41,675 bases of DNA from Alphaproteobacteria bacterium (lineage in GTDB: Bacteria > Pseudomonadota > Alphaproteobacteria > CAAGCB01 > CAG-977), in the NCBI GenBank assembly GCA_024407875.1, contig JAKSVT010000018.1, positions 1 to 41,675 of the forward strand, written 5' to 3'. The position numbers and the translations under genes are program-made. Of this stretch, positions 8,434 through 17,212 are shown in pieces. The notes under the pieces are model-generated. The model did not search any database, was not told where the DNA came from, and saw nothing but the letters and a program-made list of their open reading frames with translations. Every line of letters begins with the position of its first letter. Within the stretch, counting starts at the first letter, position 1.

Positions 8434-8551
8434 AAATATTTCCTTTTTTTTCTCTTTTATTTACCGAATATTAAAAAAATATCATAAAAATAGAAATTAT
8501 CTATTATTTTTTAATAGAGAAATGTTTTTTGTTTATTTTTATAAGAAGAAT

Positions 8552-10540
8552 ATGTCGCTAAAAACAAAAATTATGTTCGTTTATCTTTCTTTATGTGGAG
8601 TTTTATGTAATTCCGCACAAGCTTATACTGTTACAAGCGACATAATTAAACAAAGAAAGCCTATTTCCGATTCTGCATCTGCTAAAGCTATAAGATCTGC
8701 TTTAAACGATGAATATTCCAAAGCAAATAGACTTCTTAAACAAACACAAGACCCAAAAGCAAAAAAAATTGTCGATTGGATTCGACTAAGCCAATCTGAT
8801 TATGGTCCTTATGATGCCTATATGAACTTTGCCACTAAAAATATGGATTGGCCAAGAATCTACCAGATAAAAAAGAACGCTGAAAGTTCTTTGATTCATG
8901 CAAACGACACTGACGTTTTATATAATTGGTATCAATCACACGAACCAACTTTTCCAGAATCAACGTTAAAGAAATCAGAAATTATGATGGAAAAACGCAA
9001 ATGGTCTATTGCTGTTCCTGAACTATATAAGCTTTGGTCCACGACAAAAATGTCTCCTGAACAATCAAGGAATGTCGAAACTGATTTAAAATTAATTCTA
9101 ACACCTCATGATTATGATGCTCGAGTTGAAATGTTATTTAACAATGGTGAAACAAATAACGCTAAAGTTCTATTGAGCAAAATATCCAAAGATTACGAAC
9201 ATAAAGCTTTATTGAGATTAGCTCTTCAAACTAATGAACGCCAAGGAGCAAAATTTTTTAAAGACGCACCAGATTACATTCAATCTGATGAAAACGTTAT
9301 GTATGATTTATTAAAATGGTATAGAAAAAACAATCAAACAAGCGAAGCTATTTCTTTATTAAATAAATTTTCAAAACTGCCTAACAAAGATATAAATTTC
9401 TTTGAAAAATTAGCAACAGAACGTTTATTTTTAATACGCAATCTTTTAAACTCTCATGACTATAAAGACGCTTATAATTTATCTAAAGATCATCATCTAA
9501 AAGAAGGCATAAATTTTGCTGATTTAGAATGGATTTCAGGATGGATTGCTTTAAGATTTTTAAAAAAGCCTGATATAGCAATAAATCATTTTAAAAACAT
9601 GTTAGCAATGGTTAAATCCCCCATTAGTATTGCTAGAGCAGAATATTGGATTGGTAGAGCTTTAGACCAATCAAAGCGCCCTACAGAAGCAAGGCCTTGG
9701 TTTGTTAAAGCTTCAGAAAAACAAACAACTTTATATGGTCAACTAGCTAACAGGCGTCTAGGCCATCAAGTTGAAATGTTAAATGAAATGCCTCCAACAC
9801 CTGAAGCTGTAAAAAGAATTGAAAATAATGAATTATATCAAATGGCCAAACTTTTATACGATAATGGTATTATGGCTTTGATTGATACATTTATAACGAA
9901 ACTCTTCTCAAACTTATCAAACAATGAAGATATTTCAGCTTTAATATATGCCCTAGCACATGAATTTAAACGACCAGACTTAGCTGTTATATGGTCAAGA
10001 AGAGCTAGAACAAACAATATTTCCTCTGTAAATATTGGCTATCCTGTATGGAATGTTGAACACGATTTAAGAATTGAACAAGCTTTAGTATTATCAATTG
10101 TTAGACAAGAAAGCAATTTCTCGACTCAAGCAATAAGTCCTGTAGGTGCTAGAGGAATGATGCAACTTATGCCTTCCACAGCAAAATTGGTTGCTAAGAA
10201 AAAGAAATTAAAATTTTCTACTCAAAATTTGAATTTAGACCCAGATTACAATGCTTCTCTAGGTAGCACATATTTGGCAGATTTAGTTGCTAAATTTGAT
10301 GGACAATTAATTCTTGCAATAGCTGCATATAATGCTGGACCTTCTAATGTAAAAAAATGGATTAAACAAAATGGAAAGCCTGGAGAAAAATATGATCCTG
10401 TTGATTGGATTGAATTAATTCCATTCCCAGAAACTAGAAATTATGTTCAAAGAGTTTTGGAAAATCTTTATATCTACCGCTCACACATGAATTATCCAGC
10501 AAATCATTTATATGATTGGGTAATCCCTATTAAGTCATAA
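8552..10540 (+). CDS. slt: Soluble lytic murein transglycosylase (Slt70 type)
   Basis: A periplasmic enzyme that cleaves peptidoglycan glycan strands to form 1,6-anhydromuropeptides. I start it at the ATG at 8552 rather than the in-frame ATG at 8522: the later start gives a clean signal peptide (MSLKTKIMFVYLSLCGVLC with cleavage near AQA) and has AAGAAG upstream. The product is then 662 residues. Residues up to about 480 are a helical superhelix with TPR-like repeats. The SLT catalytic domain is C-terminal, with the general acid Glu520 in VRQESNFSTQAISPVGARGM, the MQLMPSTA motif and AIAAYNAGPSNV. It may be the first gene of a plus-strand group running to 13744. Confidence 0.93.
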   Translation: MSLKTKIMFVYLSLCGVLCNSAQAYTVTSDIIKQRKPISDSASAKAIRSALNDEYSKANRLLKQTQDPKAKKIVDWIRLSQSDYGPYDAYMNFATKNMDWPRIYQIKKNAESSLIHANDTDVLYNWYQSHEPTFPESTLKKSEIMMEKRKWSIAVPELYKLWSTTKMSPEQSRNVETDLKLILTPHDYDARVEMLFNNGETNNAKVLLSKISKDYEHKALLRLALQTNERQGAKFFKDAPDYIQSDENVMYDLLKWYRKNNQTSEAISLLNKFSKLPNKDINFFEKLATERLFLIRNLLNSHDYKDAYNLSKDHHLKEGINFADLEWISGWIALRFLKKPDIAINHFKNMLAMVKSPISIARAEYWIGRALDQSKRPTEARPWFVKASEKQTTLYGQLANRRLGHQVEMLNEMPPTPEAVKRIENNELYQMAKLLYDNGIMALIDTFITKLFSNLSNNEDISALIYALAHEFKRPDLAVIWSRRARTNNISSVNIGYPVWNVEHDLRIEQALVLSIVRQESNFSTQAISPVGARGMMQLMPSTAKLVAKKKKLKFSTQNLNLDPDYNASLGSTYLADLVAKFDGQLILAIAAYNAGPSNVKKWIKQNGKPGEKYDPVDWIELIPFPETRNYVQRVLENLYIYRSHMNYPANHLYDWVIPIKS

Positions 10541-10551
10541 GGATAAAAAAA

Positions 10552-11001
10552 TTGAAACGTTCTGAACAAGCTGAAACAAATTTTAAAAATGGATATAATT
10601 GCTCTCAAGCTGTTATTTTAGCATTTGCAGATTTAATGAAAATTGAACCTGTAGACAATTTAGTAAAATTAGCTTCATCTTTTGGTGGTGGCATAGGAAG
10701 AATGCGGGAAGTTTGTGGGGCTGCTTCGGCTATGTTTATGATTGCTGGAGCTTTAAAAGGTTATAATGATCCAAAAGATATTGATGCAAAGACAAAGCAT
10801 TATGAATTAATTCAAAAACTAGCAAAAAAATTTAAAGATGAAACAGGATCTATTATTTGTAGAGATATGCTAGGATTAAAAAAAGATGACAATACTCCAG
10901 CAACTCCAGAAGCTAGAACTACAGAATATTATCAAAAAAGGCCTTGTCCTAAATTATGTGCTTTAGCTGCTAAAATTTTGGAAGAAGAACTAAATCTATA
11001 A
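10552..11001 (+). CDS. C_GCAxxG_C_C family (redox-type) protein
   Basis: A 149-residue cytoplasmic protein of the C_GCAxxG_C_C family, often annotated as a putative redox-active protein. The conserved cysteines are in NGYNCSQAV, GRMREVCGAASAM, IICRDMLGL and RPCPKLC, matching the pattern for which the family is named. The start is TTG at 10552, supported by AAGGA eight or so bases upstream; there is no nearby in-frame ATG. It begins 11 bases after slt and ends 10 bases before the MATE gene. The function is unproven; cluster or metal binding is possible. Confidence 0.85.
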   Translation: MKRSEQAETNFKNGYNCSQAVILAFADLMKIEPVDNLVKLASSFGGGIGRMREVCGAASAMFMIAGALKGYNDPKDIDAKTKHYELIQKLAKKFKDETGSIICRDMLGLKKDDNTPATPEARTTEYYQKRPCPKLCALAAKILEEELNL

Positions 11002-11011
11002 AGGCTAAAAA

Positions 11012-12385
11012 ATGGCAATAAAATCTGATATAGATATGATACATGGTCCAATATTATCAAAAATATGGACTTTTGCCATTCCTCTTATGTTTTCCGCAAT
11101 AATCCAATTATTATTTAATGCTTGTGATATTGCTGTAGTTGGACATTTTGGCTCTGTTAATTCTTTAGCTGCAGTTGGTTCATCAACAACAATTGTTAAT
11201 TTTATTACTAACTTTTTTATAAACATGACAATTGGATCAAATGTTTTAGCTTCACGTTGCATCGGAGAAGACAATTTAAAATTACTAAGAAAAGTCGTTC
11301 ACACAACTGTAGGTTTTTCCTTTGTCGCCGGCTTTATTGGAATGATATTAGGATTTTTAATAATTGAACATTTATTAAATTGGATGGGCACTCCAAAAGA
11401 AGTTTTACCTCTATCATTATTGTATGTAAGAATTTATCTTATTGGTGCAATTCCAACAGCAGTTTATAATTTTGGCGCTTCTTTATTATACGCCTCAGGT
11501 GAAACAAAAAAACCTTTGTATTTTTTAATAATCGCTGGATTTACTAATGTTATTTTAAATTTAATATTTGTAATTTATTTAAAAATGGATGTTGCTGGCG
11601 TTGCAACAGCAACTATTATAGCTCAAACTTTAAGCGCTTTTTTAGTTTTAAGATGTTTGAGAAAAAGAAGAGATTCATTAAGATTATTCTGGCAACATAT
11701 TATGTTGAACAAAGCTGTCATTAAGCGATTATTATATTTGGGGGTACCTGCAGGAATTCAAAGTTCAATTTTCACTTTATCAAACTTAGTAATCCAAGGA
11801 GCTGTAAATTCATTTGGCCCTGTTTATATGGCTGGTTCTGCAGCATCTCAAAATATAGAAAATTTTGTATGGACTACAATGAACACTATTCAACCAACAG
11901 CTACAACATTTATAGCTCAAAATATAGGAGCCAAAAAGTTTAGTAGAATTAACAAAATTTCATTACGTGCATTATTTTCAGTATTCACAATAGGAGCTGT
12001 TTTAGGGTCTACAGTTCTATTATTAGATAAATCCCTATTCCATATATTTACTAATGATGATGAAATAATTAGAGCTGGATTAATACGTTTTCATATAATT
12101 TGCAGTACATATTTTGTTTGTGGCTTAATGGATGTAATGACTGGTTGTCTAAGAGGTTTAGGTTCAAGTTTAGTACCTGCAATTGTTTCATTGTTAGGAG
12201 CGTGTGGACTTCGTTTAGTTTGGATTGGAACAATATTTCAAATCCCTAAATATCGTTCTTTTGAAACATTATTTGCATCATATCCTATTAGCTGGGTAAT
12301 CACGTTAAGTGTTCATATTATTTGTTTTTATTTCTTAAGGAAAAAATTCCCAAAAGTTGATGAAAATAATAACAAAATAGACTAA
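11012..12385 (+). CDS. MATE family multidrug/organic-cation exporter
   Basis: A 457-residue inner-membrane antiporter with about twelve hydrophobic segments. MATE signatures include ILSKIWTFAIPLMFSAIIQ and FNACDIAVVGHFGSVNSLAAVG in the N-terminal half, and a matching C-terminal half beginning RLLYLGVPAGIQSSIFTLSN. Family members export cationic drugs or metabolites using Na+ or H+ gradients. It follows the C_GCAxxG_C_C gene by 10 bases with AAGG before its ATG. The substrate is not predictable. Confidence 0.92.
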   Translation: MAIKSDIDMIHGPILSKIWTFAIPLMFSAIIQLLFNACDIAVVGHFGSVNSLAAVGSSTTIVNFITNFFINMTIGSNVLASRCIGEDNLKLLRKVVHTTVGFSFVAGFIGMILGFLIIEHLLNWMGTPKEVLPLSLLYVRIYLIGAIPTAVYNFGASLLYASGETKKPLYFLIIAGFTNVILNLIFVIYLKMDVAGVATATIIAQTLSAFLVLRCLRKRRDSLRLFWQHIMLNKAVIKRLLYLGVPAGIQSSIFTLSNLVIQGAVNSFGPVYMAGSAASQNIENFVWTTMNTIQPTATTFIAQNIGAKKFSRINKISLRALFSVFTIGAVLGSTVLLLDKSLFHIFTNDDEIIRAGLIRFHIICSTYFVCGLMDVMTGCLRGLGSSLVPAIVSLLGACGLRLVWIGTIFQIPKYRSFETLFASYPISWVITLSVHIICFYFLRKKFPKVDENNNKID

Positions 12386-12427
12386 GTTATATCTACATTA
12401 AATACTATATCAATAAGTTGAGAAAAA

Positions 12428-13744
12428 ATGAGTGAAATAATTTTAAAAATATCAAATTTAATTTGGGGAATACCAACCTTAATTCTTTTAATTGGAGCAG
12501 GTTTATTATTAACAATAAGATTAAAAGGCATTCAATTTACGAAATTTTTTCACGCAGTAAAGTTAACTTTTTTTGATAAATCAACAAATGCTGAAGGTGA
12601 TATCTCAAACTTACAGGCTCTCATGACAGCATTAGCCGCAACAATTGGAACTGGTAATATTATTGGTGTAGCAACAGCAATATCTTTAGGTGGTCCAGGA
12701 GCTTTATTTTGGATGTGGGTTTCAGCTTTAATTGGAATGGCTAGCAAATATGGTGAGGCTGTTCTTGCTGTTAAATATAGAGAAAAAGATGAAATTGGTG
12801 AAATGGTCGGTGGACCTATGTACTACATCGAAAAGGGCTTGCATGCTAAATGGTTAGGCATAACCTTTGCTATTTTTACAATTTTGGCATCTTTTGGAAT
12901 TGGCAGTGGCGTTCAAGGAAATTCTATTTCCACATCTTTACATGACACTTTTGGCATACCTGTTTATATAACAGCTTTATGCATTTTAGCTTTATCTATT
13001 TTAGTTGTATTTGGCGGAGTAAAATGTATTGGCAAAGTTATGGTTATTTTAACTCCTTTTATGATAGCCTTTTTCTTAATATCCTGTTTATACGGAATTA
13101 TTTTAAACATAAAATTACTTCCTCATACTTTTATGATAATTCTTTCAAAAGGATTTTCTTTAGATGCAATTTCTGGAGGTTTAATAGGTTCTGCTATTAG
13201 ATATGGTGTAGCAAGAGGTTTATATTCAAACGAAGCCGGTTTAGGATCATCTCCTATAGCCGCAGCTGCAGCTAAAACTACTCATCCTTGTGAACAAGCT
13301 CTTGTATCCATGCTTCAAGTTTTTATTGATACAATTATTATTTGTTCATTAACCGGATTTATTATTGTTTTATCTGGAGAATATGAAAACAATTATAATG
13401 GTGCCTTTTTAACCATTAAAAGTTTTTCTAAAATAGTTGGACCATATGCAAAATATATAGTTTCAATAAGCTTATCTCTTTTTGCTTTTTCAACAATTCT
13501 TAGTTGGTCATATTATGGAGAAAAAAGCATATATTATTTATTTGGAAGACGCTCTATAGTTCCATACAAAATTATATTTTTGATTTTTGCCTCTTTAGGA
13601 GCAATAGCTACTAACTTAAATATGGTATGGAATATATCAGACATATTTAATGGATTAATGTGTATGCCAAACTTAATTGCCCTAATTGGCTTATCTAGTG
13701 TAATTGTTTCAGAAACCCAAAATTATCTAAACAAGGAAAAATAA
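12428..13744 (+). CDS. Alanine/glycine:cation symporter (AGCS) family protein
   Basis: A 438-residue inner-membrane permease with about eleven hydrophobic segments. It imports small neutral amino acids, usually alanine or glycine, with Na+ or H+. Diagnostic stretches are AATIGTGNIIGVATAISLGG (substrate/cation site), GALFWMWVSALIGMASKYGE, GGPMYYIEKGL and GLYSNEAGLGSSPIAAAAAK. It lies 42 bases after the MATE gene. It converges on pnuC with a nine-base gap and no visible terminator. Confidence 0.94.
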   Translation: MSEIILKISNLIWGIPTLILLIGAGLLLTIRLKGIQFTKFFHAVKLTFFDKSTNAEGDISNLQALMTALAATIGTGNIIGVATAISLGGPGALFWMWVSALIGMASKYGEAVLAVKYREKDEIGEMVGGPMYYIEKGLHAKWLGITFAIFTILASFGIGSGVQGNSISTSLHDTFGIPVYITALCILALSILVVFGGVKCIGKVMVILTPFMIAFFLISCLYGIILNIKLLPHTFMIILSKGFSLDAISGGLIGSAIRYGVARGLYSNEAGLGSSPIAAAAAKTTHPCEQALVSMLQVFIDTIIICSLTGFIIVLSGEYENNYNGAFLTIKSFSKIVGPYAKYIVSISLSLFAFSTILSWSYYGEKSIYYLFGRRSIVPYKIIFLIFASLGAIATNLNMVWNISDIFNGLMCMPNLIALIGLSSVIVSETQNYLNKEK

Positions 13745-13753
13745 ATTATTAGA

Positions 13754-14437
13754 TTATTTTATAGCCTTCTTCCACTTTACAAAAAAGTAGAAAGACATAA
13801 ACAGATACATAGACCACATACAAACCATTGCATAGACATGATTACCGGCTAATACCTCAATAGTCCAAAGAACAACGCCTGTTGAGTTAACAATTCCCCA
13901 ACAAATCCATTGTTCAAGCTTTCTCTTAACTGTTAAAATCATTCCCGCAATACTACATATTGTCATTGTTGAATCTAACAAACAATGAGAGCCATTTACA
14001 TTTTTAAGACATACAGAAAAAACATAAATAGAAACAGCTATTACTAAAGAAAACCAAAATCTTTGTTTCCATGTTAGACTTTCTCTATAAATAGCATGTT
14101 CTTCCTTATTTATATTTTTCAACCAAGAAAAATAACCAACAATATACATAGGAATTGTATAACAAGTACCTAATAATAATTGTCCATATAAGTGATTAGA
14201 ATATAACAATACACAATATAATGTTGTTGCAACTAATCCAAAATAAAAACAAGAGACTTTTCCAATTCCTGCCATAAAAGTATAAATAACACCTGTCAAA
14301 GCAGCTGTTGTTTTTAATGTTCCATCTTTAACAATGCAAGAACAAATCAATATTCCTATACACATCAAAGAAAGAATAATAACCTCTGATTTTTTCCAAC
14401 CACTACATTCATTTTTTATAAAAGTCTTTATGCTCAT
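13754..14437 (-). CDS. pnuC: PnuC-like vitamin transporter
   Basis: A 227-residue inner-membrane protein with about seven hydrophobic segments, the size and topology of PnuC facilitators. GKVSCFYFGLVATTLYCVLL, HLYGQLLLGTCYTIPMYIVG and ICWGIVNSTGVVLW match the conserved core in shape. PnuC imports nicotinamide riboside, while PnuT relatives take thiamine; the substrate-selecting residues cannot be assigned confidently here. No NAD+ or TPP riboswitch was recognised upstream (14438-14533). Monocistronic on the minus strand. Confidence 0.75.
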   Translation of the reverse strand: MSIKTFIKNECSGWKKSEVIILSLMCIGILICSCIVKDGTLKTTAALTGVIYTFMAGIGKVSCFYFGLVATTLYCVLLYSNHLYGQLLLGTCYTIPMYIVGYFSWLKNINKEEHAIYRESLTWKQRFWFSLVIAVSIYVFSVCLKNVNGSHCLLDSTMTICSIAGMILTVKRKLEQWICWGIVNSTGVVLWTIEVLAGNHVYAMVCMWSMYLFMSFYFFVKWKKAIK

Positions 14438-14566
14438 TTTTCCTGCCTTAAATTATTTGTTCATATGAAAATATATTATAATTTTATTTCTTTCAAATAT
14501 TTTTGATTTTTTCAAAAAAATTCTATAGAATATTTGATACAATTTTTAAATATGGAGATATTCACT

Positions 14567-14827
14567 ATGTCTGATGTTTTTCAATACCAAACAAGAGGTA
14601 CATGTTCTAAACTTATTGCTGTTGAAATAGACAACAATAAAATTAAAAACATTCAAATTTTAGGAGGTTGCATGGGCAATCTAACCGGTATTAGTAAATT
14701 AATTATAGGCATGGATATTGATGATGTTATTTCAAAATTGCAAGGCATTGATTGCGGAGGCAAAGGCACAAGTTGCCCAGATCAAATTGCTCGTTGTTTA
14801 ATTCAATATAAGGAAAGTAAAAAATGA
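14567..14827 (+). CDS. TSCPD domain protein
   Basis: A small cytoplasmic protein of 86 residues belonging to the TSCPD family, named for its conserved TSCPD pentapeptide, here at the end of DCGGKGTSCPDQIARCL. The family also occurs fused to the C-terminus of some B12-dependent ribonucleotide reductases. Other cysteines are in RGTCSKL and LGGCMGN. The frame is open from a TTG at 14534, but GGAGA eight bases before the ATG at 14567 and the family's usual start support the shorter form. Its stop overlaps the ATG of the next small gene (ATGA), implying coupling. Function unknown; metal binding is plausible. Confidence 0.88.
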   Translation: MSDVFQYQTRGTCSKLIAVEIDNNKIKNIQILGGCMGNLTGISKLIIGMDIDDVISKLQGIDCGGKGTSCPDQIARCLIQYKESKK

Positions 14828-15039
14828 AAAAGAAAAAAGTCCCTCACCGAGATTTAATAGCAAAAGAAATGCTATTATCAGGTAAGTATAAATCTCAAAT
14901 TATTCCAAACAAGAAAAAGAAATTAACCCGCCCAAATCAAAAAACACTCAAAAATCTATCTGAGTGTTTTTTTATTTTTAAAGCTTATTGCAAGCATCCT
15001 CAATTTTACTTTGAACTTCCTTCAAAAATTCTCTTTTAG
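14824..15039 (+). CDS. ArfA-like small basic protein; the frame reads through an internal terminator (candidate non-stop gene)
   Basis: A 71-codon frame, very lysine-rich, coupled to the TSCPD gene by an ATGA overlap and with its own AAGGA ribosome site. The core SGKYKSQIIPNKKKKLTR resembles the ArfA ribosome-rescue motif (E. coli RQRVEKNKKGKGSY) in pattern: Leu-Leu, an aromatic residue, a hydrophobic residue, then Asn-Lys-Lys. A strong terminator at 14939-14979 (codons 39-52) lies before the only stop codon, so most transcripts should end without a stop. E. coli ArfA is made from a similarly truncated message, giving ~55 residues. Codons past ~52 overlap plsC antisense and are probably rarely translated. 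ArfA identity is an inference; it could be another small basic protein. Confidence 0.5.
   Translation: MKKKKVPHRDLIAKEMLLSGKYKSQIIPNKKKKLTRPNQKTLKNLSECFFIFKAYCKHPQFYFELPSKILF
14939..14979. terminator. Strong bidirectional intrinsic terminator inside the ArfA-like frame
   Basis: A perfect 12-bp stem (AAAAAACACTCA / TGAGTGTTTTTT) with a 10-base loop, followed on plus by TTTTTTTATTTTT and on minus by TTTTTTGATTT. It serves the plus-strand TSCPD/ArfA-like transcript and the convergent plsC transcript. It lies within the 14824-15039 reading frame, upstream of the stop. Confidence 0.9.
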
Positions 15040-15688
15040 GCATTCCTGGTTCAATTACAGGTAAAATTTTAAATACAACAGTTCCTTTATTTTTCAAGAA
15101 CGCATTCTTTGGCCAACAAACACCTGTATTTAAAGCAACAGGAACTACAGGAACATTTAATTTTTCATATAAGAAACCAACACCTGGGTTATATAAAGGC
15201 TCTGCACCTACTGGTCTACGCGTTCCCTCTGGGAAAATAATAACTGGTCTATGTTTAGCTAAACGTTTTTCAGAATACTTAAGCATTTTTCTCATAGCTT
15301 TAGTTCCTGATTTTCTGTCAATTGGAATACTTCCCTCAATCAACAAAGATAATCCAAAGAAAGGCAAGAACAATAGTTCTTTCTTTAAAACGAAAACAGC
15401 TCTTGGAAAGATTGTAAAAAGATACATAGTCTCTAGAGCTGATTGATGCTTAGATGCCACAATAAATTTATTACCAGAAGGAATATTTTCTTTTCCTTCA
15501 ACTCTAATTTTTACATTACAGAAAACTCTTAAACCAAAAGCAACAGAATGTCCCCAAACTATAGCCCCTATTAACTTAATACAAACTGGCGCCCAGAAGA
15601 ACAAATGTAGCCAAGTACAAATAAACACTGTACTTAAGAAATAGCAAAACATAAAGAATATAGAACCAATTAATCTCACTTTGGACAA
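14978..15688 (-). CDS. plsC: 1-acyl-sn-glycerol-3-phosphate acyltransferase
   Basis: It acylates lysophosphatidate to phosphatidate in membrane lipid synthesis; inner-membrane associated. The 236-residue protein has one or two N-terminal hydrophobic segments. The catalytic motif is H81-X4-E86 in SKHQSALET, the HX4E variant of the usual HX4D, frequent in alphaproteobacterial PlsC. FPEGTRR (152-158) binds the glycerol phosphate. It is the last gene of ftsE-ftsX-DUF218-plsC, overlaps the DUF218 gene by 13 bases, and its stop abuts the bidirectional terminator. Confidence 0.92.
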   Translation of the reverse strand: MSKVRLIGSIFFMFCYFLSTVFICTWLHLFFWAPVCIKLIGAIVWGHSVAFGLRVFCNVKIRVEGKENIPSGNKFIVASKHQSALETMYLFTIFPRAVFVLKKELLFLPFFGLSLLIEGSIPIDRKSGTKAMRKMLKYSEKRLAKHRPVIIFPEGTRRPVGAEPLYNPGVGFLYEKLNVPVVPVALNTGVCWPKNAFLKNKGTVVFKILPVIEPGMPKREFLKEVQSKIEDACNKL

Positions 15689-16299
15689 TCCTTACTTAAA
15701 TCAACTTTTTTATTTGGAATATGGAATAAATACATAATTTTTACAGCTAAAAATTTATGATATTCTTCTAACATCAATCCTGCACTACCAGGCCATTTCC
15801 ACCAACTATCATGCATAAACTTTTCTGGAAAAACAGGATGCAATACAATTTTTATATCAGGCAATTCATGTTTAAATTCAATTTTTGATCTTGGAATATG
15901 ATAACCTGCTGTTACTAATCTAATAGATTTAAAATGATTTCTTTCAATCCAATCCTTGCTTTCAATAGCATTTTCTTTAGTATTGCACGCAACGTGGCCT
16001 AAAGTAATCTTATCAACTATTTCTTGAGGATAGTCATCTAATGTTTGAGCTATAGACATCCAATTAGTTTTCTTATTAACGCCTGAGATAAACAACTTTT
16101 CTGCTAAACCTTGTTTTAATAAATTTACAGAAACTTTTAATCTATCCGTTCCACCAGTTAAAGATACTATAGCATCTGTTTTTTCATCTGGCGATTGTAT
16201 AGGCATTCTTACATGTTTAGCAAAGTCCAACAAACCAATTAGCCAAAACAAAAAAGCTAATGAAATTATTCCTATAAAAACAATTCGACGCTTTGACAA
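15676..16299 (-). CDS. DUF218 / YdcF family protein (ElyC/SanA-like)
   Basis: A 207-residue protein with an N-terminal signal anchor (IVFIGIISLAFLFWLIGLL) and a periplasmic DUF218 domain. Motifs include DAIVSLTGGTDRLKVSVNLL, AEKLFISGVN, NTKENAIESKDWI and RLVTAGYHIPRSKIEF, the family pattern from the GG loop to TxxYHxxR. Family members such as SanA and ElyC affect envelope barrier function or lipid-carrier metabolism, but the reaction is not settled. It sits 13 bases downstream of ftsX and overlaps plsC, a conserved alphaproteobacterial order. Confidence 0.85.
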   Translation of the reverse strand: MSKRRIVFIGIISLAFLFWLIGLLDFAKHVRMPIQSPDEKTDAIVSLTGGTDRLKVSVNLLKQGLAEKLFISGVNKKTNWMSIAQTLDDYPQEIVDKITLGHVACNTKENAIESKDWIERNHFKSIRLVTAGYHIPRSKIEFKHELPDIKIVLHPVFPEKFMHDSWWKWPGSAGLMLEEYHKFLAVKIMYLFHIPNKKVDLSKDCPK

Positions 16300-16312
16300 A
16301 GCAACCTCAAGA

Positions 16313-17212
16313 TTATAACATCTTCTTTAATGTTCTATGAACAGCCCAATAAGAAGTAATAACTGACAACACTATAGCTAAAAAAGGAACACAAATCAAG
16401 GCTAACCATCCCAGTGTGTCAAATTGTGCACTTACTAGCAGGCCTCCTTGGATTTCTCTTACTATTGATGAAATCTTATATAATATAGGTATTGCCAAGA
16501 AAAACCCTATCATTCCACCAACAGAAGATAAAATTGCTGTTCTAATTGCATATTGTTCAGCTATATATGAATCTTGAGCCCCAATTAAATGCAGCAATTC
16601 AATAATAGGCTTATGAACAGCCATTGATGTGCAAGAAACATAAATAACAATTGCTGACGTTGTTAAAATCACTAATAACAACATTATTGAGCCTAAATCA
16701 TCCAATCTAGAAATAAGCTCAATTAATTTATTTAGCCACTTTTTGTGAATATCAAGAGTAGCATTAGGAACCCCTTCTCTTAAATTTTGACGCAAAGTAT
16801 CTAAATTTACAGAAACATTTTTCATTAACTGAACATCAATCAATGCAGGCATTGGTAAATCTTCATATTCAACACTATCACCAAGCCAAGGTTTTAATAA
16901 GTCTTTCATTTGACGATCTGTCAATAGATTTGCTGATTTAACACCTGCAGTTTTTCTCAAAATTGCCAAAGCTTCTTCAGTTTCAATTTGTGTTCTACGT
17001 TTATCTATACCATTTTCATCTTCAATTGGTAAAATTTGAACAGTTAAAGACCCTGAAACAGAATCAGTCCATTTTGACAGCATTGAATTTAATGTCATAG
17101 TTGCTGCTGTAGTTAATGTAGCAAAGAATACCATCAGCATAACCATCCAAGGTAAAAACCAAGCTAAAGAGTCCTTTGCAAAAGGCAATTCTGCATTTTT
17201 TCTAAAAATCAT
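16313..17212 (-). CDS. ftsX: Cell division protein FtsX
   Basis: The membrane partner of FtsE. FtsEX sits at the divisome and activates periplasmic peptidoglycan hydrolases. The 299-residue protein has the FtsX topology: a membrane segment near residues 16-40, a periplasmic domain to about residue 165, then three segments (near 175-198, 225-248 and 265-290). The motif GAQDSYIAEQYAIRTAIL between segments two and three is typical. Its ATG overlaps the ftsE stop by four bases, so expression is coupled. Confidence 0.92.
   Translation of the reverse strand: MIFRKNAELPFAKDSLAWFLPWMVMLMVFFATLTTAATMTLNSMLSKWTDSVSGSLTVQILPIEDENGIDKRRTQIETEEALAILRKTAGVKSANLLTDRQMKDLLKPWLGDSVEYEDLPMPALIDVQLMKNVSVNLDTLRQNLREGVPNATLDIHKKWLNKLIELISRLDDLGSIMLLLVILTTSAIVIYVSCTSMAVHKPIIELLHLIGAQDSYIAEQYAIRTAILSSVGGMIGFFLAIPILYKISSIVREIQGGLLVSAQFDTLGWLALICVPFLAIVLSVITSYWAVHRTLKKML

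Noticed and set aside
8522-8551. Upstream ATG as the start of the lytic transglycosylase
   Set aside because: It would add FFVYFYKKN ahead of the signal peptide; the ATG at 8552 gives a normal one with a better-placed ribosome site.
14438-14533. NAD+ or TPP riboswitch upstream of pnuC
   Set aside because: No recognisable conserved core or stable stem was seen in the short AT-rich leader.
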